Of a DNA stretch of 40,501 bases, positions 32,347 to 40,501 are shown in pieces (positions within the stretch are counted from its first letter, which is position 1; every line of letters starts with the position of its first letter). Source of the DNA: Pseudomonadota bacterium. GTDB taxonomy: Bacteria; Bdellovibrionota; Bacteriovoracia; Bacteriovoracales; Bacteriovoracaceae. Under the pieces are notes generated by a model. The model was not told where the DNA came from. It searched no databases and saw only the letters and a program-made list of their open reading frames with translations. The translations under genes and the position numbers were made by a program. The stretch lies in NCBI GenBank assembly GCA_027486525.1, contig JAIXOY010000093.1:1-40501 (forward strand). Direction: 5' to 3'.

Positions 32347-34037
32347 TCAAAAGGAATGATTTCGATGGCACCGGTGGGACAAACACGCACGCACTCCATA
32401 TCCAGAGTACAACGTTCAACGCGAGAGGCGTCGATGCGAGTTTCGTGATGGTTCTCTTTGCTCACGGTCCAGATGTGATGTGGACAGATGGCGACACAGG
32501 ACTGGCATGAAGCGCAGACCACCGTATCAAGTAGGAGCTTTCCCCGAGCGAAGCCCACCTCCTGAACCGAGTCTTGGTGACCGGTCGCGATGGCTTTAGG
32601 AACGTCTTTGATGATCTCAACGCGAATCGAGTTGGTGGAACCTTGCTGGAAGTATTTCCCATCGCCCATGGTGATCACGACTTTGTCGCCATTCACGAGA
32701 CGGCCCTTCTCTTTCAAGCTCTGCAGCATGCTGCGCTCAAGCAGGGCCATGTCTCCATCCGCAGGCATCTCGACGTAGTACGGAGAGATGCCCCAGTAGA
32801 GCGCCATACGACGCACGACCTTAAGAGAGTTCGTCACGCCGAGAACATGGTTCTTCGGACGAAATTTTGTCATCTGCAAACAGGACTTCCCCGACTCGGT
32901 GATCGAAAGGATCCAGCGAGCGTGGGTCTTCTCAGCGATGATGCTGGCCGCGACCTGAGTCGAGGCACTCACACTGGAAATATCCATATGGCGAAGCAGC
33001 GGTCTTTCCCGTGGCATTCTTTCTGCTTCGATAACAATCTGGTCCATCATAATGACGGTCTCTACAGGGTAAGCCCCCGAAGCCGTTTCACCGGAAAGCA
33101 TCACGCAGTCCGTGCCATCCCACACCGCGTTCGCGACGTCAGAGGCTTCTGCGCGCGTCGGGCGTGGATTCGTGATCATGCTCTCGAGCATCTGCGTGGC
33201 GGTGATCACCGGTGTCCCGGCTTCGTTACACGCACGGATAAGTTCTTTCTGAATGGCCGGCACAAGATGGTTCCCCACTTCCACGCCCATGTCGCCACGA
33301 GCGACCATGATCATGTCCGTGACTCCCAGAATCTCTTTGATATTTTCAACGGCTCCCGGTGTCTCGATTTTTGAGACGATGGGAATGTCCACTTTCATTT
33401 TGTGGAGCAAGCTCTTCACTGCAAGAATGTCCGCTGCGGTACGCACGAAACTCAGGGCGACGTAGTCGACGCCTTGCTTGAGTCCAAACATTAAGTCTTC
33501 GTGGTCTTTGTCTGTGTAAGATGGCGCGGAAACTTTCACGTTCGGCAGGTTGATGCCTTTGTTACTCTTGAGGGCTCCGCCAACCTTCACGCGAATTTTC
33601 AAGAGATCACCAAACTTCTCAATGGCCTCGGCTTCTAACAAGCCGTCATCGAAAAGGATTTGCGCGCCAACGAAAGAATCTTTCACGAGGTCTTGGTAAA
33701 CAGTTGGAATGGAACGGGCCGCATACTCAGGATGCTTTGCGAGTTCGGCTTTCGTGCCAATCACCCACTCTTCACCAGCCGCGAGCTGCAGCGGCGCCGG
33801 AACTTTATCCACACGGATCTTCGGGCCCTGGAGATCGAGGAGAATGGCGACTTCACGACCCGCCTGGCGGCTGGCTTCGCGAATGTTGGCGATGCTCTTA
33901 GCATGATCCTCATGCGTCCCGTGAGACATGTTGATGCGCGCGGAGTTCATTCCCGCGTGAATCAACTTCACGAGCATGTCGATGGTGCTGGACGAGGGTC
34001 CGATGGTGGCTATGATCTTGGCGCGACGTAAAGGCAT
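32343..34037 (-). CDS. pyk: Pyruvate kinase fused to a C-terminal ferredoxin-type domain
   Basis: 564 residues, about 90 longer than ordinary pyruvate kinase. Residues 1-475 are the normal enzyme: ARINMSHGTH (ADP/PEP), DLQGPKIRV, SKIETPGA (catalytic Lys), VARGDMGVEV (metal Asp/Glu), TATQMLESM, and DGTDCVMLSGETASG. Residues 506-560 are a ferredoxin domain: C508-x2-C511-x2-C514-x3-C518-P, then C543-x2-D546-x2-C549-x3-C553-P, where Asp replaces the expected second Cys. The reading frame is continuous. In ferredoxins such an Asp makes a labile cluster (known in Pyrococcus furiosus). The fused domain may sense redox state or dock a partner; this is inference. It is transcribed with the coiled-coil gene upstream. 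Confidence 0.92.
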   Translation of the reverse strand: MPLRRAKIIATIGPSSSTIDMLVKLIHAGMNSARINMSHGTHEDHAKSIANIREASRQAGREVAILLDLQGPKIRVDKVPAPLQLAAGEEWVIGTKAELAKHPEYAARSIPTVYQDLVKDSFVGAQILFDDGLLEAEAIEKFGDLLKIRVKVGGALKSNKGINLPNVKVSAPSYTDKDHEDLMFGLKQGVDYVALSFVRTAADILAVKSLLHKMKVDIPIVSKIETPGAVENIKEILGVTDMIMVARGDMGVEVGNHLVPAIQKELIRACNEAGTPVITATQMLESMITNPRPTRAEASDVANAVWDGTDCVMLSGETASGAYPVETVIMMDQIVIEAERMPRERPLLRHMDISSVSASTQVAASIIAEKTHARWILSITESGKSCLQMTKFRPKNHVLGVTNSLKVVRRMALYWGISPYYVEMPADGDMALLERSMLQSLKEKGRLVNGDKVVITMGDGKYFQQGSTNSIRVEIIKDVPKAIATGHQDSVQEVGFARGKLLLDTVVCASCQSCVAICPHHIWTVSKENHHETRIDASRVERCTLDMECVRVCPTGAIEIIPFE

Positions 34038-34045
34038 GCTCTATC

Positions 34046-35989
34046 TTAGCTTATGCCCTTGTAGTCATTCAACTTGTCTTGTTCAAGTTTGTGAGAACGC
34101 TTTAGCTCGGTGATCTGGTTCTCATACTGACTGATCAATTGACCCTTCTCGGCGTCCATGGCCGATTTCAGGCGCTTGAGTTCCGCATTATTGAGATTCG
34201 TCTTCTCGCCCATGTCCTTGGCGTAAAGTGCGTCTTTCGCCTTCAGCTGGGCCTCGAAGTCCTTGGTCACCTGCTTCAAACGCATCTCAGAGTCGTAGGT
34301 CTGTTGATCCATCTTCGACTGGTAACTGTTGCTCACGTCACGGATCTTGGCCTGGAAGGCCGACTGACGTTGATCCATCAGGGCCTGAGCGGCTTTAAGG
34401 TCAGCTTGACGCTTGTCTTCATACATCCGGGTCTGCTGCTCAACGCGGCGATCTGCATCACCCATCAAGAAACTGACCTTCTGGTCGAGCTCAGTGCGAA
34501 GCTGGGCATTTTCGCGGTTTGCTGTATCGAGGCGGCTTTCGTAGTCCCCTGAGGTGGTATCCATGAGTTTGTTAAAGCTACGGCGCAGCTCCGTGATCTC
34601 GTCATTGCGCTGAATATTCGACTGCGTGATGAACTTCGATTTGTCGTCCGTGGTCTGCTTCTTCAACTCCACCACGAAGCGCTCATTTCTATCTTGAAGA
34701 TCGGCCAACGACTTGTTGAAGTTTTCTTTCAACTTCGTCATGTTCTTGTTGGCACCGTTGCGTTCCGTGGAAATTTGGCTTTCGTAACGCTGACGTTCCG
34801 AGAGCTGGCTCGACTGCTGAAGTGCGGATTGTTTATTCGCTTTCTCACGTTCGTTCGACACGTTGACGATCTTGTCCGCCATCATCTCGCGCTCTTTGCG
34901 CTCCAGACGGGCCGCTGCCTCCGCGGACTGAACCCGTAGCGTGTCACGGTTACCTTCGTTCAACTCATCGGCGTGCTTGTTGAAGTTTCGCTTCTCTTCC
35001 GCTTTCTGTGCCTGGAGACGTTCGATCTTCTCCTCAAACACCTGGTCACCTTTTAGACCTTGCTGACGACGAACGACTTCAGCGAACTCGCCAGAGCCGT
35101 TGTCACGGCGGCGTTTCTCGATGTCGATGTTACGAAGACTGCGCTCGTAGTTACTGCGCACTTCGGCGATGTCGTTCTGATGTTCTTTGTTGGTCTGTTT
35201 GTTTTCGATGGCCGCTTTCTCGACGAAGTTTTCGTTCTTCTTCGCGTAGTCGTTGCCCATTTTCCCAACGCGTTCATTGAACGAGTCGTTCATGCGACGA
35301 AGTTTGTCGCGGCTGTAGTCCTGCGTCTGCTCGGTGTTCGCCGCGTACGCCGCCTGCGTGCGCTGGAGGTCTTTCTGCAGACCCTCTTTCATTTCCGTGC
35401 GCTTCTGCGACTCGACCTTGTAGACGCCCTGGAGATTGTCTTCTTGAGCACGCACGAGCTGCTCTTTTTCACGCTTGTACTGGTCACGCATGTCGGTTCC
35501 AGAGGACGCCATCTTCTCTTGGAAGGAAGCAATCTTCTGATCTTTGTCTTGCGTCAGGCGCGTAACGTTCTCGTCATAGCGCTTTGCCTTCGTCTCCTGG
35601 ATCGACTCGTTTCCGTTTCTCTCGTTGCGCAGCGCTCGGTCGTAGGAGTTCTTGATGTCGCGCATGCGGCCATCAAAATCTTTCTTAGAAACTGAGCGCT
35701 CTTCGTGGAAGCGCTCTTGCTCCACTTTATTCTGCTTGTGGAAACGTTCTTTGATGTTGTCGATCGATTCGCCGGTGCGCTCTTTGATGTCGGAGATGTT
35801 GGTCTGGTAGTCGCTCTCGAGTTCTTTGCGGTCGCGCTCGAAGACGTCGCGCTGTTTGACCTGGATGTTCTCGTGGCGCTCTTGCTCGGCTTCGATCCGC
35901 TTCTCAGAGTGGGCACGATCCTTTTGGATCGTATTCTGATAGTGATCACGCTCGCGCGCTAACTGCTTTGAATAATCAACACCATTCAT
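34046..35989 (-). CDS. Long coiled-coil protein
   Basis: 647 residues, nearly all of it heptad-patterned, rich in Glu, Lys, Arg, Gln, Asn and Asp, with no Cys, no Pro-rich stretch, no signal peptide and no membrane helix. It is therefore a rod-like cytoplasmic or cytoskeletal protein. Bdellovibrio has a coiled-coil repeat protein (Ccrp) acting like an intermediate filament; this one is of similar type but I cannot show homology. It is first in a run with pyruvate kinase (8-base gap), queG and the DUF2185 gene. An AAGGATT ribosome site precedes the ATG; a small hairpin (36006-36020) lies in its leader. Confidence 0.8.
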   Translation of the reverse strand: MNGVDYSKQLARERDHYQNTIQKDRAHSEKRIEAEQERHENIQVKQRDVFERDRKELESDYQTNISDIKERTGESIDNIKERFHKQNKVEQERFHEERSVSKKDFDGRMRDIKNSYDRALRNERNGNESIQETKAKRYDENVTRLTQDKDQKIASFQEKMASSGTDMRDQYKREKEQLVRAQEDNLQGVYKVESQKRTEMKEGLQKDLQRTQAAYAANTEQTQDYSRDKLRRMNDSFNERVGKMGNDYAKKNENFVEKAAIENKQTNKEHQNDIAEVRSNYERSLRNIDIEKRRRDNGSGEFAEVVRRQQGLKGDQVFEEKIERLQAQKAEEKRNFNKHADELNEGNRDTLRVQSAEAAARLERKEREMMADKIVNVSNEREKANKQSALQQSSQLSERQRYESQISTERNGANKNMTKLKENFNKSLADLQDRNERFVVELKKQTTDDKSKFITQSNIQRNDEITELRRSFNKLMDTTSGDYESRLDTANRENAQLRTELDQKVSFLMGDADRRVEQQTRMYEDKRQADLKAAQALMDQRQSAFQAKIRDVSNSYQSKMDQQTYDSEMRLKQVTKDFEAQLKAKDALYAKDMGEKTNLNNAELKRLKSAMDAEKGQLISQYENQITELKRSHKLEQDKLNDYKGIS

Positions 35990-36053
35990 GGCGAATCCTT
36001 ATGGGGGTCCTTCCTGGACCTTACCCACTAGACTAGCACGCACCCCAATAAAA

Positions 36054-36088
36054 AAGCCTTGGGCAAATTTTGCACTTGCCCAAGGCTT
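36054..36088 (-). terminator. Terminator of the DsbA-like gene
   Basis: AAGCCTTGGGCAA (36054-36066) pairs perfectly with TTGCCCAAGGCTT (36076-36088) around nine bases, followed on the minus strand by a T run. It separates the DsbA-like gene from the coiled-coil gene, which must have its own promoter in 35990-36053. Confidence 0.9.
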
Positions 36089-36117
36089 CTGTGATTGTCG
36101 TAACTTAAGTCTACTTT

Positions 36118-37146
36118 CTAGCGGTCGAGCTCTTCATCAATGATCTCTGCAAAGGCTTCAATCGGCTGTGCACCGTTGATCATCTGGCCATTGACGAAAA
36201 AGGTCGGGGTTGATTTGACCTTCAAGGCCTTCCCTTCTTCCATGTCCGCTTTCACTTTCGCGAGGTACTTGTTGCTGTCGAGGCAAGCATCGAACTCAGG
36301 CTTCGCGCCCAACTTCTTCGCAAGCTTTTTGAGTGATTCAACATCAAGTGCATCTTGAGCGGCGAACATACCGTCGTGCATTTTCCAGAACAGTTCTGAG
36401 CTCTGCTCGTTGGCGCACAGACTGGCCACGGCAGCGCCTTCCGCTTGATTGTGGAACGGCAGTGGGAAGTTCTTGAATGCGACTTGAATCTTGTCACCGT
36501 ACTTCTTCTTCAGATCCGTCACGACCTGGGCACCCTTCGAGCAGAACGGGCACTGGAAGTCGGAGAATTCGACGATCGTCACTTTGGCGTTCTTGTTGCC
36601 AGTCACGGGTGCATCGCCGACCTTCACGTCGAAGCTTGGGCGACGGGGCTTGGTGATGTACACCTCCACTGGTGTTTTCGCCGTCTGCTGACCGAGCCAC
36701 TTGTCCATGGCTTCTTTGCGTTTTTCCATCTCAAGGTAGCCCTTGATCTTCTCGCGCACCATGGGATTCAAGTGCTCTTGCGGAATCTGCTGCTTCTTGA
36801 TGAAGGCGTCGATGTCTTGCTCAGAGATTTTGATGCCCTTCGCGATGTACTTCTCGAGGTACTCGTCGTTCGAGAGACCTTTCTTATTCGGATCTTTATC
36901 CATGAGCTTCTGCATGACAACCGAACGCAAGCGGTTGTACTTCACGTCGTAAAGTTTCTGTTCGGCTTCGTAGACTTCGGCTTCGATGCCATCCATCAAC
37001 TCGGCGTCGGTGATTTTCACGTCGCCCATCTTGGCAGCGATGCCTGCTTCACCCGCAGAACGGAATTGGAAATTCGGCTTGCTCACCGCAGAGCCCGTAC
37101 AAGCAACTGCGATAAAAAGCGCCATCACAGACAATAATGATTTCAT
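36118..37146 (-). CDS. DsbA-family thioredoxin-fold lipoprotein with SurA-like N-terminus
   Basis: 342 residues with lipobox AVAC (Cys16). Residues 35-160 are helical and resemble the N-terminal region of SurA-type chaperones. Residues 170-340 are a DsbA/thioredoxin fold with active-site C199-P-F-C202 in VEFSDFQCPFC, a helical insert, and the cis-Pro in KSTPTFFVNGQ. It would make or isomerise disulfides in the periplasm. The many Cys-containing secreted proteins in this window are plausible clients. AAGGAG precedes the ATG. It follows the ABC genes after about 70 bases. Confidence 0.9.
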   Translation of the reverse strand: MKSLLSVMALFIAVACTGSAVSKPNFQFRSAGEAGIAAKMGDVKITDAELMDGIEAEVYEAEQKLYDVKYNRLRSVVMQKLMDKDPNKKGLSNDEYLEKYIAKGIKISEQDIDAFIKKQQIPQEHLNPMVREKIKGYLEMEKRKEAMDKWLGQQTAKTPVEVYITKPRRPSFDVKVGDAPVTGNKNAKVTIVEFSDFQCPFCSKGAQVVTDLKKKYGDKIQVAFKNFPLPFHNQAEGAAVASLCANEQSSELFWKMHDGMFAAQDALDVESLKKLAKKLGAKPEFDACLDSNKYLAKVKADMEEGKALKVKSTPTFFVNGQMINGAQPIEAFAEIIDEELDR

Positions 37147-37217
37147 CTAAGACTCCTTGAAATTTGAATCATCATAGCAGGGAGATGTGAAGAGAGTCCA
37201 AGAAGCAAAACGCTCAA

Positions 37218-38915
37218 CTAATTGCGGAGGTGAGACAAAAACTCGCGGAAAAGTGGGGAGCGAACTTCCAGCTCTCGGGGCGGCCCCTGGTCCACGGCCC
37301 TGCCGCCTTCCATCACGACTAAATGCTGCGCGGAAAGGATGGTTTCTACCCGGTGGGTGACGATGATGGTGAGGGAGCGGCGTTGCACAAAGAGAACGAG
37401 GTCGCGTAGAGCCTTCTCGAGTTCAGGATCTAGCCCAGAGGAGACCTCATCGAACAGCACGATCGGTTTATGCAAGAAGCAGGCACGCAAGCCGCTCAAG
37501 AGCTGCTTCTGGCCCAGCGAGAGCGCCTTAGGATCAATCGATGAGTCGGGGGTCACACCCCAGCGCTGCATGTATGGGAGTGCTGCTTTGACCTGCGCCC
37601 AGAACTCGTCGAAGCCCGCCGCACTCTCGACGAGCGCGATGTTGAAGCGCACGGTGGCGCTGAACACATGCGAGTCCTGCGACACCAAACTCACCTGCTG
37701 ACTCAGGCGTTGCAAGTCCTGCGTGTTCTCCATGTTCAGGGCCTCATCATTCAATACGATGGTGCCGTCGAACATGCCATGCTGGCCCGACAAGAGCCGT
37801 AAGAACGTCGATTTTCCACACCCCGACGTTCCCACGATGCCGATCAATTCTCCCGGGCGACCCGTGAGACTGATGTCGTTCAACGCAAAAGCCTCTTCGC
37901 CTTCGCGGGGCGGATAGCCGTAGTGCTTGAGCTCTACTTTCAACTGTTGAAGCTGGCCGATGGTGCGCGGTTGAATCTGTTCGTCTTCCGCAAAGTAAGA
38001 ATGGAATTCATGAATGCGCTCGAGACCAGTGCGGGCCCGTTGAATGCTCGAAATTTTACTCGCGACTTCTTTGATCGGCGTGATGGATTTTTGAATCAGA
38101 TCGATCAACACTGCGAGCAGGGCCATGCGAGCCGCAACACCCGTCGGGAAGAAGAACAAAACGAGCGCGAGCAAAATCGGATAGAGCGATTCGGCCGCCG
38201 AGTAGTACCCCGAATCCCACACGTTCGCCTTCAACTGTTTCTGCAGGAAATCATCGAAGACTTTGTCGCCGCGCTTAGAGGCGTACTGCGCGTGGGGCGT
38301 GAAGGCGAGTTCGCGCAGGCCCTGCGTGACGTCGGCGACGACCCGAGACAAGAGTCCTGTGACGTGACGGACCGAGGCGAAGATCTCGCCCATCTTGCGA
38401 CTGCCCCAGATGAGCATCACGCAGGCCACGACTTCGACGATGAACAAACCGCCGCCGACCTTGGCATCAATCCGCAAGAAGCCAACCAATGAAGAAAGAA
38501 TGAAGACAAAATCAATGGCGATGGCAAAGGCACCGGAGGTGACGAGTTCTTTTACCGATTCGGTGTCACTCATGATGCGGGCGAGAACTTCGCCCATCGG
38601 AAAATCGTCTTCCATGCCTTTGCGACGAACCTTTAAGGGGGCCCGCATCCAAAGACTAAATGTCTTCGCGCGCGCTTCACCCAGCAAGTGAGTCACGTAC
38701 TTATACGTACAGATCTGGTACCCCAGGCGATTGATGTATTCAGCTAAGAACAAGCCACCCAGAACCAAGAACGGTGTGAGGGCCGGGCCATTGAAATCTT
38801 GGTAGAACGATACGGTGATACTTGGCAACGCGAGCCCGATGAGGCCCGTGAGCCCCATGTGCACCAACATCATCGCGAGCCACCCTCTTCCCTGCTTAGG
38901 AAAGAGCAGCGCCAT
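37218..38915 (-). CDS. ABC exporter half-transporter B (consensus catalytic site)
   Basis: 565 residues: six membrane helices in residues ~10-310 and an ATP-binding domain from ~340. Walker A is GTSGCGKST, Walker B ends VLFDEVSSGLD with the catalytic Glu present, the signature is LSLGQ instead of LSGGQ, and the H-loop is TH-R. The frame opens at 38981, but the Met near 38915 is preferred because it marks the start of the conserved region and overlaps the upstream gene by only 20 bases; no ribosome site distinguishes them, so translation is probably coupled. It pairs with the upstream half-transporter as a heterodimer. The substrate (lipid, peptide or drug) is unknown. Confidence 0.88.
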   Translation of the reverse strand: MALLFPKQGRGWLAMMLVHMGLTGLIGLALPSITVSFYQDFNGPALTPFLVLGGLFLAEYINRLGYQICTYKYVTHLLGEARAKTFSLWMRAPLKVRRKGMEDDFPMGEVLARIMSDTESVKELVTSGAFAIAIDFVFILSSLVGFLRIDAKVGGGLFIVEVVACVMLIWGSRKMGEIFASVRHVTGLLSRVVADVTQGLRELAFTPHAQYASKRGDKVFDDFLQKQLKANVWDSGYYSAAESLYPILLALVLFFFPTGVAARMALLAVLIDLIQKSITPIKEVASKISSIQRARTGLERIHEFHSYFAEDEQIQPRTIGQLQQLKVELKHYGYPPREGEEAFALNDISLTGRPGELIGIVGTSGCGKSTFLRLLSGQHGMFDGTIVLNDEALNMENTQDLQRLSQQVSLVSQDSHVFSATVRFNIALVESAAGFDEFWAQVKAALPYMQRWGVTPDSSIDPKALSLGQKQLLSGLRACFLHKPIVLFDEVSSGLDPELEKALRDLVLFVQRRSLTIIVTHRVETILSAQHLVVMEGGRAVDQGPPRELEVRSPLFREFLSHLRN

Positions 38916-40501
38916 GGACTTGTTCGCGGAAGAAATCAAACAACGCCCCTTCTTGAACTTCGACGGCCTTCGGGCCGCCATCAGCTTTCACACCAACTTT
39001 CGGATCCAACAACAACGTACGATCACAGGTCTTCACCGTCGTCAGACGATGGGACGTGAGAATAAAGGTTTGGTCTTTCACCCGCAGGCGAAGCGCTTGA
39101 ATAATTTTTCTCTCGAGCAAGATATCGACGGATGAGAACGGGTCGTCCCACAGCACAACCCGGGCATCGGCGAGGAGCGATCGTACGAGGGCAAGACGCT
39201 TGGCCTGGCCACCGGAGAGCCGCTTACCGTTCTCCCCCACTTCAAGGGACAACAACGCTTCGGCGCCGGCCGCGAGGACATCGAGTCCAAACAAACGCAG
39301 CAACTCGCTGGCGTGCTTACGTTCTTCTTCTGTGGGTGCGCGGCCCAAGAAGATGTTCGCTTCAACGGTATCGTTAAACAGATAGGGCTCTTGCTGAACC
39401 ATGGCGAACTTCGTGCCGGCCGAGGAAAGTCTAAAGGCCATCTTCTTCAAGAGTTCGGATTTGCCACTGCCGGTTTCACCGCAGAGGACAGTCCAAGAGC
39501 CCTTCTTCATCGTCAGAGCAAGTTTTTGCTCCCAGTAAGGCAGTTGGAAACTTAAGTTCGCGGCATCTTGCGAAATCTGCTGGCCCCAGGAAGCTTCCTC
39601 GTCATGCGGCTTGATGACCACAGCGTAGAGGCCCTTCACTCGTCCCCAGGCCGCGTAGCCTTGAGAAGTGACGACGGCGATCCACGATAAGAACATCAAC
39701 GGCTCGAGCAACAGGAACAAGTAGCCCGCGAAGAAGACCAGCTCCGAGGCGCCGGCACCACGTGCGCGCAAGATCCAGGCGCCCCACAAGAGCGATGCGC
39801 CAACCCCCAGACGAATCATGGGCACACTGAAGGCAAAGCCCACCGAAGATTTGAAGAAGAGTCCCAATTCGAAACCAGAGAGTTCTTTGAAGCGATTAAT
39901 GAACGTCTCTTCGCGGTGATAGTTCTTCACCGTCGCTTTCGCGGAGTACGACTCGATCACATGGTTTTGCACTTCACCTTGCGCATTGAGGGCGCGCTTC
40001 GAAAACTTCTGAAAGATCGCCGTGAGCACGGAGAACACGAGAACAGAAACACCCATCGGGATGAACGCTTGCCACAAATCAGAAACCGCCTCATTCAGGC
40101 GCGGGATCATCACCCACGCCGCCACGATCACGTTACCGATTTGCAAGAGCGCGAAGCCGATGAAGCCGCGCAGTCCATTGAAGTCGTTGAAGAGAACTTG
40201 ATAGAGCTGCCCATCGTTCCAAGCGGCGTACCGGGCCGGTGGACTTTGCTCCAAGAGTTCCAGCATCTCAGTGCGAAGAAATTTCTGCTGATAGCGCGCG
40301 GGTGTAAAAAACAGCAAGCGCGAGAGCGTTCTAAAAACCAAAATGCCCAAAGCGATCAAGAGGAATGTGCCAACGGGTGCCGGTGGCAATTGGCCTGTCT
40401 CCGTCGCGACGTCGGTGAGCTTTTTTAGTTCGCTCGGGATCAATGTCTGCAAGCGATGAAGGGCGTACAAAGATACGAACGCGCCGAGGTACCAGAACCA
40501 A
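38896..40501 (-). CDS. ABC exporter half-transporter A (degenerate catalytic site; 5' end outside window)
   Basis: The frame is open to the window edge: the codons beyond the TTG at 40470 read WFWYLGAFVSLYALH, the start of the first membrane helix, so the true start lies outside. Six helices are followed by an ATP-binding domain with Walker A GETGSGKSE, signature LSGGQ, Walker B VVLWDDPFSSVD (Asp in place of the catalytic Glu) and H-loop SH-R. The Walker A/B of this subunit and the LSLGQ of its partner meet in the same ATP site, so that site is the degenerate one, and the other site is intact. This asymmetry is that of TM287/288- and TAP-like heterodimers. Confidence 0.9.
   Translation of the reverse strand, partial: WFWYLGAFVSLYALHRLQTLIPSELKKLTDVATETGQLPPAPVGTFLLIALGILVFRTLSRLLFFTPARYQQKFLRTEMLELLEQSPPARYAAWNDGQLYQVLFNDFNGLRGFIGFALLQIGNVIVAAWVMIPRLNEAVSDLWQAFIPMGVSVLVFSVLTAIFQKFSKRALNAQGEVQNHVIESYSAKATVKNYHREETFINRFKELSGFELGLFFKSSVGFAFSVPMIRLGVGASLLWGAWILRARGAGASELVFFAGYLFLLLEPLMFLSWIAVVTSQGYAAWGRVKGLYAVVIKPHDEEASWGQQISQDAANLSFQLPYWEQKLALTMKKGSWTVLCGETGSGKSELLKKMAFRLSSAGTKFAMVQQEPYLFNDTVEANIFLGRAPTEEERKHASELLRLFGLDVLAAGAEALLSLEVGENGKRLSGGQAKRLALVRSLLADARVVLWDDPFSSVDILLERKIIQALRLRVKDQTFILTSHRLTTVKTCDRTLLLDPKVGVKADGGPKAVEVQEGALFDFFREQVHGAALS

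Noticed and set aside
35060-35695. 211-codon frame antisense to the coiled-coil gene, Leu/Val rich and looking membrane-like
   Set aside because: The complement of Glu/Lys/Arg/Asn codons naturally reads as Leu/Phe/Val; no ribosome site.

Overview
This 40.5 kb window is a densely packed bacterial chromosome segment of moderate GC. No stretch longer than about 300 bases lacks a gene, and the largest gap (about 220 bases, 12809-13026) contains a long inverted repeat. The content suggests a Bdellovibrio-like organism (Bdellovibrionota). There are many small secreted or lipid-anchored proteins of narrow distribution, several secreted zincins and alpha/beta hydrolases, a very long coiled-coil protein, a degenerate HD-GYP-type protein, and a full fatty-acid/butyryl-CoA oxidation set with acetyl-CoA synthetase. 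This placement is inference from gene content; there is no rRNA in the window. I see no phage, insertion sequence, CRISPR array or classical defence locus.

Layout. 1-2092 (minus): thiolase and a cyclic-nucleotide-binding protein joined by a TAATG stop/start overlap. 2196-4638: a hypothetical gene, a secreted protein, and a Lys/Ala-rich histone-H1-like protein with a zinc-binding-looking C-terminal module. 4724-7501 (minus): hydroxyacyl-CoA dehydrogenase, enoyl-CoA hydratase and acyl-CoA dehydrogenase in one tight operon; with the thiolase these cover the beta-oxidation cycle. 7681-9962 (plus): rpsT with promoter and terminator, then LemA and two TPM-domain genes. 9959-12093 (minus): a secreted zincin and a small secreted partner. 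12206-13755: two divergent secreted DUF4360 paralogues flanking the inverted repeat. 13881-15010 (plus): a probable HTH regulator coupled to a small secreted protein. 15011-18419: acetyl-CoA synthetase with a hotdog thioesterase, divergent from a MerR/B12-domain (CarH-like) regulator that lacks the photochemical Trp. 18423-21707: lipoproteins, a RimB-type retropepsin-like protein, a serine hydrolase and a small secreted protein. 21709-24764 (minus): a PepSY membrane protein and TonB-dependent receptor operon, probably for metal uptake. 24819-26400: a TIGR03643 protein, then a three-gene stress-type operon (35-residue membrane peptide, BON lipoprotein, YflT-like protein). 26484-28988: secreted zincin, hydrolase and hypothetical. 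29093-29168: tRNA-Phe. 29259-31024 (plus): hydrolase and HD-GYP-like protein. 31025-35989 (minus): coiled-coil protein, pyruvate kinase fused to a ferredoxin domain, QueG and a DUF2185 protein in one run. 36118-40501 (minus): two half-ABC exporters forming a predicted asymmetric heterodimer, and a DsbA-like lipoprotein.

Working together: the central theme is acyl-CoA and acetate metabolism (thiolase, the dehydrogenase-hydratase-dehydrogenase operon, acs, thioesterase, pyruvate kinase) interleaved with envelope and secreted hydrolytic functions, which would suit an organism living on host or prey lipids and proteins. The strongest unusual items are the pyruvate kinase-ferredoxin fusion whose second cluster motif has Asp in place of a Cys, the CarH-like regulator that keeps the B12 site but has lost the light-sensing residues, the H1-like/zinc-module protein, and the PepSY promoter that predicts a leaderless mRNA with a palindrome between -35 and -10.
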